Below are positions 12,430-23,300 of a stretch of DNA of 64,000 nt, piece after piece. The position numbers and the translations under genes are program-made. Source of the stretch: Euleptes europaea (lineage: Eukaryota > Chordata > Lepidosauria > Squamata > Sphaerodactylidae); NCBI RefSeq assembly GCF_029931775.1, contig NC_079332.1, forward strand, positions 17,439,186 to 17,503,185. Direction: 5' to 3'. The notes below the pieces were generated by a model. That model did not search any database. It saw nothing but the letters and a program-made list of their open reading frames with translations, and was not told the origin of the DNA. How positions within the stretch are numbered: the first letter of the stretch is position 1; each line of letters starts with the position of its first letter.

Positions 12430-12815
12430 TTTTACATGGTAAAGATATGGAGGAATTTAAATGTATATGGGCAAAGGCCACCGCATATTGGGATAAAGTG
12501 GCAAAAACGGATTTTAAAAGTATAGTTAACGAATTATAGTATAACATGATTTTAAATATGATATAATAATAGATTTTTTTTTCATAATGTCATAACACTC
12601 CATTGGAAGTCCATTGGTGAAGGGCACTGTGGTGGGGGGATGGGATTTGGATTCAGGGCACGATGGGGTTTATAGAGTGATTTGAATATTGTATTAATAG
12701 ATAAATAGTGCGCTGAACATGTAATTTTTTTATTTTTTATGTATATGTATTTCATATTTTTTCTTTTCTTTTTTTGTGTTTATATGTTTTATTATAAAAA
12801 TAAAAAAAATTATAA
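12430..12815 (+). mobile_element. L1 LINE 3' end inserted in an LTR remnant
   Basis: The first part reads as the last residues of L1 ORF2 (EEFKCIWAKATAYWDKVAK, then a stop). An AT-rich 3' UTR and an A-rich tail follow. It is 5'-truncated. An AAACTGT word lies on each side and could be part of a target-site duplication, but this is weak. Confidence 0.6.
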
Positions 12816-13315
12816 AAACAACAACAAGAAGAAGAAACTGTCAAATTTAAGCATGCCTCTCCAGTATCTAGCATTTTTGAAGAGAACTGAGTTATCTCTC
12901 TTTTGTACACATATTTTCATGTGACTGCCCACTATTTATCTGTTTACCTTTCTGGAATCCAGGTTTACCTGCCTAAACCCTCATCCTGCCTTTCTGTTTT
13001 AAATAAACAAATAAATAGTTTTAAACATTTGTTGTTTTAAACATTTACCTCAAGCCTCTGTGTCATCTATTTTCTGACAGCCCTAATTTCCCCTGAACAA
13101 AAAAACCAAAGCTGCCCTTCAGCCCGTCACATAATTTGGTGGCGGCATCGCGGTACGAAATAACGCCCACAAGAAGAAAAGCCCACAGAAAAGAAACCTA
13201 CTGTCGGTTTCCTGTGAGGAAATTTTAATAAACTGAGGAGAATGTGATTTTATGGTGTCTGTAGCTATGTATGCTGTCATACAGTTATTATGCCAACAAA
13301 GGTTGAGGTATGCCA

Positions 13316-13967
13316 CGATAATAAGAATGAAGATAACATTCGACCCCAAATATTATCTACTCAGCATGGTGCCACCAAATATTCCTTTGAAACTTCATGA
13401 TGTCTTCAAGTATGCTACAACGGCTGCCAGAATGGTTCTAGCAAAAACATGGAAACAAATGCACACACCAGAAATAGAAGATTGGAAAGAAAAAATGTTG
13501 GACTATGCTAGTATGGCCAAAATGACTTTTGCACTAAATCCAAAGTTTAACGGATCTACAGAACAATTTGATGAAAAGTGGGAGTCGTTCTACACCTACA
13601 TGAATTCAAGTCACACTAAATGATGAAGCATTGATCACCTCAAAAAATGTTCAACTAGCAATAATTTACTTAATACGTTAACGTGCCCTGACCAACTGTC
13701 AAAGAAATTATGGGTTCATATACGCTATACTTCCAATGTGTAACAGATAGCCAATTTGAATGATTTTCACATTTCTATATTTACTCTTCTATTTAGACAC
13801 AGTGTATTGTAAACGTTTAACATTTTGAATACGATGAGTTTATTTTTAACGGAAACTGTTATATATTGTTTTCATATGTCATATTGTTTTTATACATTTA
13901 ATGCTTTACCCTTCCCTTTTTTTCCTTCCTGTATCCCCCCAATCTTATAAATAAATAAATAAATAAA
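13316..13967 (+). mobile_element. L1 LINE, 5'-truncated, with target-site duplication
   Basis: It encodes the C-terminal end of L1 ORF2 (about 90 residues including ARMVLAKTWKQMHTPEIEDW and a stop at 13621-13623), then a 3' UTR and an AAATAAATAAAT-type tail. It is flanked by direct copies of AAAGGTTGAGGTATGCCA at 13298-13315 and 13968-13985, which gives exact insertion boundaries. The host sequence is the leader of an LTR-element fossil. Confidence 0.85.
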
Positions 13968-14214
13968 AAAGGTTGAGGTATGCCATAAACTGAGGAGAAA
14001 TTCCTGTCAGAAATGGCACCCCCACAGAAAACGTTAGCGAGGCAACAGGTGACAGGGAAGGTGAATCTACCACAGAAGAAAATCTTAGTTAAGAAGTGGA
14101 AATGATGAGGATGAAAGCTGAGTTAGCTAAAACTGAGGCAGAAAAGGCTAAAACTGAAGCAAAGAATTGGGTACAATTGAAGCCGAAAAAGAGGGGGGGG
14201 GGAAATGGCAAAAC

Positions 14215-14760
14215 CAAGAGAAGAAAAATAAGAAGGGTTGGTTTTTATATGCTCATTTTCTCTGCCACTTAAGGAAGAATCAAATCGGCTTGCGACCCCC
14301 TTGTGAGGTAGGCGGGGCTGAGGTAGGGTTGCCACTCCCTCTTTGCCACTGGCGGGAGATTTCTGGGGCGGGGCCTGGGGAGGGCAGGGTTTGGGGCGGG
14401 GCGGGGCATCAGTGCCACAGAGTTCAATCGCAGCTCGTTGAGAATCCAGCCTGCAAGGGCGGCGTAAGAGGTGAAAAAGGTCTAGGAGTGAAATGAAGAT
14501 TTTTTGCGCAATTGCTTAAAGGCGCCCACGCCGCCGCGAGCAAAGTACTGGCCTACGAGCTGAAGACGCTGGAAAGCGAAACGCAACGCTAGCTGCGACT
14601 GGCCCCAGGTCGCCCAGCTGGCTTCATGGGGAGGAGTGGGGAAACCAACCCGGTTTGCCAGATTAGCGTCCGCCGCTCACGTGGAGGAGCGGGGTATCAA
14701 ACCCAGTTCTCCAGATTCCCCCGCTCCAAACCACCGCTCTTAACCACTACACCACGCAGG
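14215..14760 (-). mobile_element. tRNA-Glu-like SINE (minus) split by a miniature element
   Basis: The 3' half (14215-14330, CACTTAAGGAAGAATCAAA, GTGAGGTAGGCGGGGCTGAG) and the tRNA-like head (14592-14760, ending in CTCTTAACCACTACACCACG) belong to one SINE family seen intact at 28.2 kb. They are separated by a copy of the GGGTTGCCA miniature family (14331-14440) and about 150 bases of unassigned sequence, so the SINE was interrupted after insertion. Confidence 0.6.
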
Positions 14761-15142
14761 GATTAGGGATTTGGAGTGAGGTTCCCACCAATGTGCAGAT
14801 GACACTGATAGCTGAATCAGGCAGCCCTGTGGAGCAGGACCTCGGGAAAGGCAATGGGATGGGTGAGGACCAATAAACTCAAGCTCAGTCCAGGCAAGGC
14901 AGAGGTGCTATCGGTCAGTGATGGGGCAGCTTGAGGACTGAGCAGTCAGCCTGTCCGGGGGGGGGGGGGGTGGCACTACCCCGAAGAAACAGATCTGTAG
15001 CCTGGTGCCGTTGCTGGATTCTACGACTGGGTCTCCTCCGAGGTACACAGCCCCTTTGATCGGCTTCAGCTGGTGCAATAGCTACGGATGTCCCTTGAGG
15101 AGCACAATTTGGCCATGGCAATCCATGCTCTCATCACATGAA

Positions 15143-15350
15143 AGGGGAGGGGCAGTGGCTCAGTGGTAGAGCCTCTGCTTGGCATGCAGAAGGGTCCCAG
15201 GTTCCATTCCCGGCATCTCCACTTAAAGGGACTAGGTGAGTAAGTGATGGGAAAGACCTCTGCCTATGACCCTGGAAAGCCATTGCCGGTCTGAGTAGAC
15301 GATACTGACTTTGATGGACCAAGGGTCTGGTTCAGTATAAGGCAGCTTTA
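15143..15350 (+). mobile_element. tRNA-Ala-derived SINE
   Basis: The head matches a tRNA-Ala gene (GTGGCTCAGTGGTAGAGCC as A box region, GGTTCCATTCCCGGCATC as B box region). The body ends with the family signature AGTATAAGGCAGCTTTA. The family is abundant in this window and typical of squamate genomes. Confidence 0.8.
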
Positions 15351-15360
15351 TTTAGAATAA

Positions 15361-15580
15361 GGGGAGGGGCTGTGGCTCAGTGGTAGAGCCTCTGCTTGGC
15401 ATGCAGAAGGTCCCAGGTTCAATCCCCGGCATCTCCAGTTAAAGGGACCGGGCAAGCAGGTGACGTGAAAGACCCCTGCCTGAGACCCTGGAGAGCCACT
15501 GCCGGTCTGAGTAGACAATACTGACTTTGATGGACCAAAGGTCTGATTCAGTAGAAGTCAGCTTCATGTGCTCATGTGTT
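15361..15580 (+). mobile_element. tRNA-Ala-derived SINE
   Basis: Near-complete copy, head to tail with the previous SINE: A-box region (GGCTCAGTGGTAGAGCC), B-box region (GGTTCAATCCCCGGCATC), body, and the GAAGTCAGCTTCATGTG end. The two copies are only about 10 bases apart. Confidence 0.85.
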
Positions 15581-15584
15581 CAAC

Positions 15585-15652
15585 CAGGGCCGATCCTTCT
15601 TAGCTTCTGAGATCTGATGAGATCGGGCTAGCCTGGGCCATCCAAGTCAGGG
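15585..15652 (-). mobile_element. 5S-rRNA-derived SINE fragment
   Basis: CTTAGCTTCTGAGATCTGAT followed by GAGATCGGGCTAGCC is the reverse complement of the internal-promoter region of 5S rRNA with a few changes. The same family appears more fully at 55.1 and 62.4 kb. Confidence 0.6.
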
Positions 15653-15659
15653 CAAGAGA

Positions 15660-15922
15660 CAAACAGGTAGTTTGCCATACTGACTTCGATGGACCTGGGT
15701 CTGATTCAGTAGAAGGCAGCTTCATGTGTTCTGGGCAAGGGGGTGCCGGTCATCTGCTTGCGTGCAGAAGGTCCCAGGTTCAATCCCCGGCATCTCCAGT
15801 TAAAGGGACCAGGCGAGCAGGCGATGTGAAAGGCCTCTGCCTGAGTCTGAGTAGACGATACTGACTTTGATGGACTAAGGGTCTGATTCAGTAGAAGGCA
15901 GCTCCATGTGTTCATGTATTCA
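15660..15922 (+). mobile_element. tRNA-Ala-derived SINE copies, partial
   Basis: A SINE tail (GACTTCGATGGACC to GGCAGCTTCATGTG) is followed directly by a second copy that has lost its A box but retains CAGAAGGTCCCAGGTTCAAT and the full body and tail. With the two copies upstream this makes a head-to-tail cluster of four. Confidence 0.7.
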
Positions 15923-16116
15923 CATCCATCCAGGTTAGATTACTGTAATGCGCTCTCTGTGGGGCTGCTTTTGAAGACTGTGCGGAAACCTCCCTTGGTC
16001 TCCAGTGCAGCTGCTAAAGGCTGGATACAGGGGTCCTACCATGGCCGTGTGCCGAGAAGCCCGCACTGGCCGCCCACCCGTTTCATGCCCAGTTCAAAGG
16101 GCTGCTTCTGACTTGC

Positions 16117-16327
16117 AGGTAGGGATGCCAACCTCCAGGTGGTGGCTGGAGATCTCCTGCTATTACCACCGATCTCCAGCCGATAGAGATCAGCTCCCCT
16201 GGGGGAAAGGTCCACTTTGGCCACTGGACCCTGTGGCCGTGAAGTCCCTCCCCAAACTCCTCCTTCCTCCGGCTCCGCCCCGAAACCTCCAGGTATTTCC
16301 CAACCCAGAGCTGGCAACGCTACTTGC
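16117..16327 (+). mobile_element. GGGTTGCCA-type miniature inverted-repeat element
   Basis: It runs from TAGGGATGCCAACCTCCAGG to CAGAGCTGGCAACGCTA, with inverted ends of about 15 bases. Internal marks of the family are GAGATCTCCTGCTATTA, GATAGAGATCAG and CTCCCCAAACTCC. It has no coding capacity. At least seven copies or fragments occur in the window. Confidence 0.7.
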
Positions 16328-16382
16328 AAGGCCTTCAGGTGGCTTGGGGTCAGGGTGCCTGAAGAGCCGCCTGGAAGAAAAA

Positions 16383-16772
16383 TATGGGGGAATGGGAGGC
16401 TTGGATGAAATATTGTGAATATGAATTAGGACTGGGGAAAATGGAAGAGTACCTTTTAATCTGATCTAGATGACATTGCTAACAAAAAGAAGTGTAATCA
16501 ATTATATTAATAGCATATTGTGACTGAAACTTAATTGAGATATAAGATTAATTAAGATCAGACTATATCACGATGGGATAGAATACTTTATTAAGAGGCG
16601 GACGGAGGTGATGGGGAAGTCAATAAATTTTCCTTTATTTTTTATTTTTATTTAGTACTTAAATAACTATAACAACATTACTTATGATTTAGTTTTTTAT
16701 ATTACTTTTATTGTTGTTTGTTAACATGGAAAATTTATATTATAAAAAACAATAAAAAATTTCAAAAAAAAA
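16383..16772 (+). mobile_element. L1 LINE, 5'-truncated, with target-site duplication
   Basis: A very short 3' L1 copy: a last bit of ORF2-like sequence (WGNGRLG-type frame), AT-rich 3' UTR and an A tail. It is flanked by 20-base direct repeats (AAGAGCCGCCTGGAAGAAAA near 16362 and 16773), so the boundaries are secure. It lies about 200 bases upstream of the MGRN1 CpG-rich promoter. Confidence 0.8.
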
Positions 16773-16839
16773 AAGAGCCGCCTGGAAGAAAAAGACGAAT
16801 GCAATCAACAACGAACCAACACCCCCCCCCCTTCTTCTT

Positions 16840-17330
16840 CTTTCTCCTTTGCGGGGCCGTCTTGGCAGCCTCCGCCCTTCCCGCGCCGTTCAGCCTCGCC
16901 GGCAGCCGCCCCACCGCGCGGACTGGCCCCCACCCTCGCCGCGGCCTCTGCTCGGCCTTCTCGCTTGTCTTCCCCCGCCGCGCGCAGCGCATCCTGGGGG
17001 TTGTAGTTCTCGGGCGGAGGCACTCGCTTTCCCGGGGTGCCCCGCGCGGGAGCGGCCTGGGCCGAGCGACGGAGCCTCCCCGACGCCCGACTCGCCTCGC
17101 CGCCGCCGCCGCGATGGGCTCCCTGCTCAGCCGCCGCATCGCCGGCGTGGAGGACATCGACATCCAGGCCAACTCGGCCTACCGCTACCCCCCCAAGTCC
17201 GGTGAGCCCCCTCCCCCCTTTGGGACCCCCCCCCCGCCGGCCCTTCCCGAGGGGAGATGCTCACGGGAGGGGGAGGCCTGCTGTGGCCCCTCGGGAATGC
17301 AGGCCGGGATGATTTGGGGAGGGGGCACGG
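16840..17330 (+). promoter_or_regulatory. MGRN1: CpG-rich promoter region of MGRN1 with ZNF143-type site
   Basis: A dense CpG block surrounds the MGRN1 start codon. On the minus strand at 16983-17007 it contains ACTACAACCCCCAGGATGCG, a near-perfect ZNF143/Staf (SBF) motif, known from many TATA-less CpG-island promoters. No TATA box was seen. The transcription start is inferred to lie between this site and the ATG at 17114; the exact base cannot be told from sequence. Confidence 0.7.
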
Positions 17331-20300
17331 TTCCCATCTCCAGTTGGGAAATTCCTGGAGGTTTGGGGGCGGAGCCTGGGGAGGGGGGAGGGTCCCCCAA
17401 TGCCCCAGAGCCCACCCTCAAAAGCAGAACTGGTCTCTGTCGCCAGGAGGTCTCCAGGAGCCACCTGGAGGTTGGCATCATTGTGGGGTGTGTCAGCCCC
17501 CTGGGGAGTTGCTTTTGCGCGGGGGGGGCAGGTGAATCTCTTTCCCCCTGCTGTGCCTGTGGAACTCCCCGCTTGGGCAGGGATCACAATATCTGCTTGC
17601 CCAGGGCGGCTTCTGCCCCCCCACCCCTCCCTCTCTTTGCCCTTGTCCCTGACCGCGGGGCATCAACCCAGAGGGTCATTTATTTGTTTCTGTTGCAGAT
17701 TTAAGAGTAGCAGTTCTCTTACAAAGGGATTTTAAAGGGAGATTGGAAAGAGAAACTGCTGAAATACGATTGATATTCAAACTAAAGTCAATGCATTTAC
17801 CTGGGCTGAATAAAGACCTTGCATTCATGGCTCATTACCAATGCTGATTTCTCCACACCCATTTCTCCCCTGGACATCACAGGCTCTTCTGCATACCACA
17901 CCTAATCCCGTCACGCCTGCCATTCACATTGACATACTGTTAACATTTACCTACTAATGCTTGTCTGAATTCACTCTCCTCTACTTAAAGACCGATGGAT
18001 TCACATTCTAGCTGTATCTGAAGTAGTGAGCTGTGGCTCACGAAAGCTCATACCCTACCAGAAAATATTTTTGTTAGTCTTTCAGGTGCTACTGGACTCT
18101 TGCCCTTTTTGACTGCTGTAAACAGACTAACACGGCTACCCACTGTGATTTATTTGTTTATTTGCTGTATTCACATTTCACCTTTCTCCCCAAACGGGGG
18201 CCCAAAGCTGCTCATGTCATTCTCTTCTTTTTTTTCATCCTCACTACAACCCTGTGAGGTAGATTGGACTGAGCTCTTGTGTGTGTGTGTGACTTGCCCA
18301 AGGCTGGCCAGCAAGCTTCTGTGACCAGAGCAGGGATTGGAGCCTGGCTCTCTCAGATCCTAGTCGAACTTCTACACCATGCTGGCTCTGTGGGGTGGCT
18401 TTGCTTTGGGCGGGGTGGCGGAGGGCTCAGTCCAATGTTTTGAACTGTCACGGCCCCTTCGAGACCTCTGGGACACAGGTCTTTGCATCTGGCTTTGTAC
18501 CTGCCTCCTTCGCCACAGAGGAAGCCCACCCAATGGAGATGTGGAAGAAACCGCTCCTGGGGTTGCCAACCGTGTCCCATATGCTGACCCTCATCTGTGG
18601 GCTTGTTTCCTGCATCCATGCTAACGTGCAGATCTAGGGATGCCAACCTCCAGGAGCTGGAAATCTCCTGCTATTACAACTGATCTCCAGGCAACAGAGA
18701 TCAGTTCATAGTGTTGCCAACCTCCAGGTGGAGGCTGATCTCCCAGTATTACAACTGGGGAGGGGTTGTGGCTCAGTGGTAGAGCCTCTGCTTTACATGC
18801 AGAAGGTCCCAGGTTCAATCCCCGGCATCTCCAGTTAAAGGGACCAGGCAGGTAAGTGATGTGAAAGACCCTAGAGAGCCGCCACTGGTCTGAGAAGACA
18901 ATACTGACTTTGATGGACCAATGGTGGAGTATTCAGTATAAGGCAGCTTCATGTGTTCATGTGATCTCCAAATGACAGAGATCAGTTCACCTGGAGAAAA
19001 TGGCTGCTTTGGAAGGTGGGCTCTATGTTGTTATGGCCATTGAAGTCCCTCCCCAAACCCCGCCCTCCTCAGGCTCCATCCCCAAAATCTTCAGGTATTT
19101 CCCAACCCAGGGCTGGCAACCCTGGCTGATCGCAAACATGCCACGAGTTCAAATCTTTCAGCTTCCGGGCACAGCTGAAGCGGACCGCTGGCCTCGCAGA
19201 ACCTTTCAGCCCAAACCCCGTATCTTGCTGTATAGGTGCAGTCAGGGTATTTTCAATCACCTTTTTGCCCCCCTCCTTTTCTCCAGGGAACTATTTTGCC
19301 AGCCATTTTTTCATGGGGGGAGAGAAGTTTGACACTCCGCATCCAGAGGGGTACCTTTTTGGGGAGAACATGGACCTTAACTTCCTCGGCAACCGGCCAG
19401 TCCAGGTGAGTATTCTTAAGTTACAAGCGGGAGACTCATTGGCACCAGAAGGAATGGGGGTGAGGGTGGGTGGGTAAGCAGCCATCTCTAGCGAGTTCTC
19501 CTAATTTGATTTCATCCTTCCACCTTATTTGGAGTGTTGCTTTTTTTTGTTTGCTGTTTAAAGAAAAGGCTTTCCAGTTGCATTCGGAATGAGGATTGAT
19601 ATATTTCAGAAAAGTAAAAGTACAAAATATGTTTTCTATTTTTTTAATTTATTTTTTAAGATAATGATAAGATACAAAGAATAATAAAAAATAAGCAAAA
19701 AAAAATAGATAACACTGAGATTGCTACTACCCATTAAATTAATCTGACTTGTTTAAGACAGAATAACTAATGGCCATCATCTATACCAGTGGTTCGCAAA
19801 CTGTGCTCCACGGAGCACTTGGTGCTCTGCAAAATATCTTCTAGTGCTCCGTGAAAAGATTGGAAAGAAAAATACTACTGTCATTCGGTTTAGTATGTAG
19901 GTGCTTGGTGAAAATTAGTGCTCCGTGATTAATTTCTCTCCTGAAAAGTGCTCCATGACTCAAAAAGTTTGGCAACCGCTGATTTATACAGTCGTTTATA
20001 GACCTAAGTTATAACACTTGAAAATATTTTGTTTCGGGAAAAACAGTGTATTAGATATATAAGCCATCATATTTCTACAGTCATTTCTATATTTGACTCT
20101 TTCCATCCTGTGATTTCTAGATAATCAGTATCCAAGATACAATACCACAAATATTTTGTTAATTTATAAACTGCTTCATATTTGTAATATCTTATCCAGG
20201 ATGGCTAAACGTTATACAAATAATCTTAATTAAGTTTCATCAAAAGTACAAAATATATTTTCTATAATCCCCACAAAGCTAATTCTTTTTAGAAAGTGCC

Positions 20301-23300
20301 CCTCACAATGACAACTGGTACTCTAAAGATGTCGGGCTTTCTTATGAAAACGTGCTGGTTTCTGTGCGTGTGCAGCCTTTCATTTGTATCTTGCCTGGAT
20401 GCCCGTGGCCGAGTTCTGCCTTGGTGCAGAGGTGCCTCATCTATGGATCTCGGGTTGGGCTTTGCCAACCAATCTGCCCATCTCCCTTGGTATGTCTTTT
20501 ACCCAAACGGCTTCTGGTCTTTCGTTCCAGTTCCCTTATGTAACCCCGGCGCCTCATGAGCCAGTGAAGACATTGCGGAGCTTGGTGAATATCCGTAAAG
20601 ACTCCCTTCGCCTGGTCAGGTACAGTAGACAGACATGTCTGGAGCAAGCAGAGGCGAGACTTTTGTCTCAGGCCACGTAGTGGTCAGGGTTTCCCTTATG
20701 GCTTATCTGCTGCTACAGGCAAGGGGCCTCTTACATTGCTGTTCATGTCCGTAGCACCATCAGAGGGCCGTGGCACTTCTACTGAGTACAAGGAGGCTGG
20801 TCTCTTCCCTGAGGAGTTTGCAGCCAAGGTTTTGACACTAGGGAGGGTGGAGAAACAGCTAAGATCCTGTGCGGAAAGTTATCAGATTCGTTTGTAATAA
20901 CAACTCTGTATTAAAAAGGAAATGTCAAGAAACTGTACAGTTTAGGGGAGGGGCTGTGGCTGAGTGGTAGGGCATCTGCTTGGCATGCGGAAGGTCCCAG
21001 GTTCAATTCCCAACATCTCCAGTTAAAGGGACTAGGCAGGTAGGTGATGTGAATGGGACCCTGGAGAGCTGCTGCCAGTCTGAGTGTATAGTATAGGGCT
21101 GTGATTCAGTGGTTGAACATCTGCTTGGCATGCAGAAGGCCCTAGGTTCAATCCCCGGCATCTCCAGTTAAAGGGACCAGGCAAGTAGGTGATGCAAAAG
21201 ACCTCTGCCTGAGACCCTGGAGAGTTGCTGCCGGTCTGAGTAGACAATACTGACTTTGATGGACTGAGGGTCAGATTCAGTAGAAGGCAGCTTCATGTAT
21301 TTATATGGGACCAGGAGGGTTCAAACCGCCTCCCTTTTCACTGGTCATGAGTGGCCAGTCAGTTGACGACGTAACCATTTTTACTGGCCTTGAGCTTGGG
21401 ATCAGTGAGATGAAGGCCCGAGTCACAGGGAGGGATCCTTGTCCTGGCGGCAGAGAACAAAAGTCCACCTGCAGACCTGTTAGAGGCAGCCAGCGCTTGG
21501 TGGCGGAGGCAACACGTTGGGATGGCTGAGAGGGTCGGTGGAGCAGGAGCCGGAGCCTTCCAGGCACAGCCAGGCCGGGGGTGGGGGTGGGCCGCTTAGG
21601 ATGTGAGAGCAGGAAGTTCGAGGGCGGACCGGAAGCCAGCTCCTAAATTTAAGGAAGGGCCTTGTGTGATAAGAATGATGGAGGAGAGAAATGATCTCAG
21701 TGGTAAAACACTGGATAGAGAGAGGAAGAGGCCGTGGTGTGCAGTGGAGGAGGCAGCCGCAGAAGGGCTGGCCGGAGTGCGGAGAGGTTGTGTGAAGATG
21801 GCAGAGGAAGGGAGCCGTGTCCTTGTAGTTTTGGACGTGGCATGGCTCAGCACGCTGGTGCACAGGGTGGTTCCGTCTTTGGCTCCTGCGGCATCCATGG
21901 GTCTTGGCTGTATAGGATGAAGGCCCTGGTCCCATGGCCTGCCTGGACTCCTTGATGGCTACTGGAGAAAGGGCGGGAGGTGAAGGCATGGCAGGGATGG
22001 AGAGGGGGGAGCACCACCAACCCATGTCCTCCTTCGAAGAGTAGAGCCTGTGCTGGTGAGGGCTAGAGGCCTGATATTGGTGAGACAAGCATAGAAAAAG
22101 ACGTGAGTGGTTCAGGAACTTAGGTCTTGCCTGGGGCAAGTGAGTTCAATGGAGCCCCCCACCCCTGACTCCAGCTTCCTCTGTGTTAGGTATAAAGAGG
22201 ACACTGACAGCCCCACTGAGGAGAGCGGGAAGCAGAGAGCCTCATACAGCCTGGAGTTCACCTTTGACGCTGACGCCCGGGTGGCCCTCACCATCTACTG
22301 CCAGGCGACAGAGGAGTTTGTGAGCGGCATGGCAGTGTAAGTGCCGGAAGGCTCTTTGTGCCACAGGATGACCTGCTGTGGGAATCCCCGACCGTTTTAA
22401 CCTGGCGAGCACCTTGGGAACGCTGATGCAGGGTGGTGGACACAGCCACAAAATGGCCACCGCAGGAAGTGGAGCTGCACAATGTTGGGGGTGGGGGAGG
22501 TCAGGCATCACTCTTGACGGGCTCTTTAACATTTCGGGCAGAAGTTCATCTTAACAAGATGCCTTTTAAAATGAATATATCATTTTAAAATTCTTTGTTG
22601 CATGCACACAGCTTCCCTTCAGCTGCGCAGTGAAGCCCCTGTGTGGTGGGGGCAGCTGCCACCAAAGCCATTTTTAACAAAAATCTGCGCAGCCCGACAA
22701 CAGCTCCATCTGTCCCCAACCTCTTTCTAAAAAGGCTTGGCGCGTGCCAGGAAAAGTGTTGGTAGGCACTGTGGCACCCACAGGCACCACGCTAGGGACG
22801 CATGATTTGTTGGAAGCCTCGGGCGGGGGTTTCTGCCCATCCAGCAGCCTCCTTTGTGGAGGTCTTCTCTCTGACTGGGGCACCATCTTAGCCCAGCCGC
22901 AGAGGGAATGTGGGGGTCTCCAAGACCATCAAGCAGGGTGGCGCTCGGGCAGTTCTGCGCAGTCTGTATCCTGCACACCTTCTGCAGCGGGTCTTGCAGC
23001 ACGCCACTCCCAGGCATGTGGTGTGTCCCCAGTCTTGCAGGATGGGTCATGGGGATGGTCTTGATGGGCGACCTCCAGGGAAGCTGGCAGGGGCCACGTT
23101 TCCTTAAACAGGCCAAACGCAGAACCAAAGAGGGGCCCAACAGCAGCAGCAGAGAAACCCACGTTTCCAGTTGCTGCAGCCGGTGTGGAAGAGCCCAGTT
23201 CCCATCTTGAATCCGTACCGAGGTCAGGATGACCCCTGCAGGCCTTGTCAGTCTCCAGCTTCTCCAGGCTTATCGAGAACTCCGTTAGTAGCTCCAGGCT

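Larger units (their letters stand above)
12173..14185 (+). mobile_element. LTR-retroelement fossil: LTR remnant, primer-binding site, start of gag, with nested L1 copies
   Basis: LTR-like sequence (to about 13127, with AATAAA-type words near 13005) ends in a CA and is followed at about 13136 by TGGTGGCGGCATCGCGG, a plausible primer-binding site. A leader follows, then a lysine-rich gag-like start near 14025 (MAPPQKTLARQQV) and a Lys/Glu/Thr-rich coiled-coil-like stretch up to about 14180. Two L1 fragments sit inside it (about 12430-12815 and 13316-13967), so it predates them. Only the 5' end remains; it is broken. Confidence 0.5.

Noticed and set aside
15143-15420. Functional tRNA-Ala genes
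   Set aside because: The tRNA-like heads are followed by a constant SINE body and tail, lack a terminator at the tRNA end, and recur many times.
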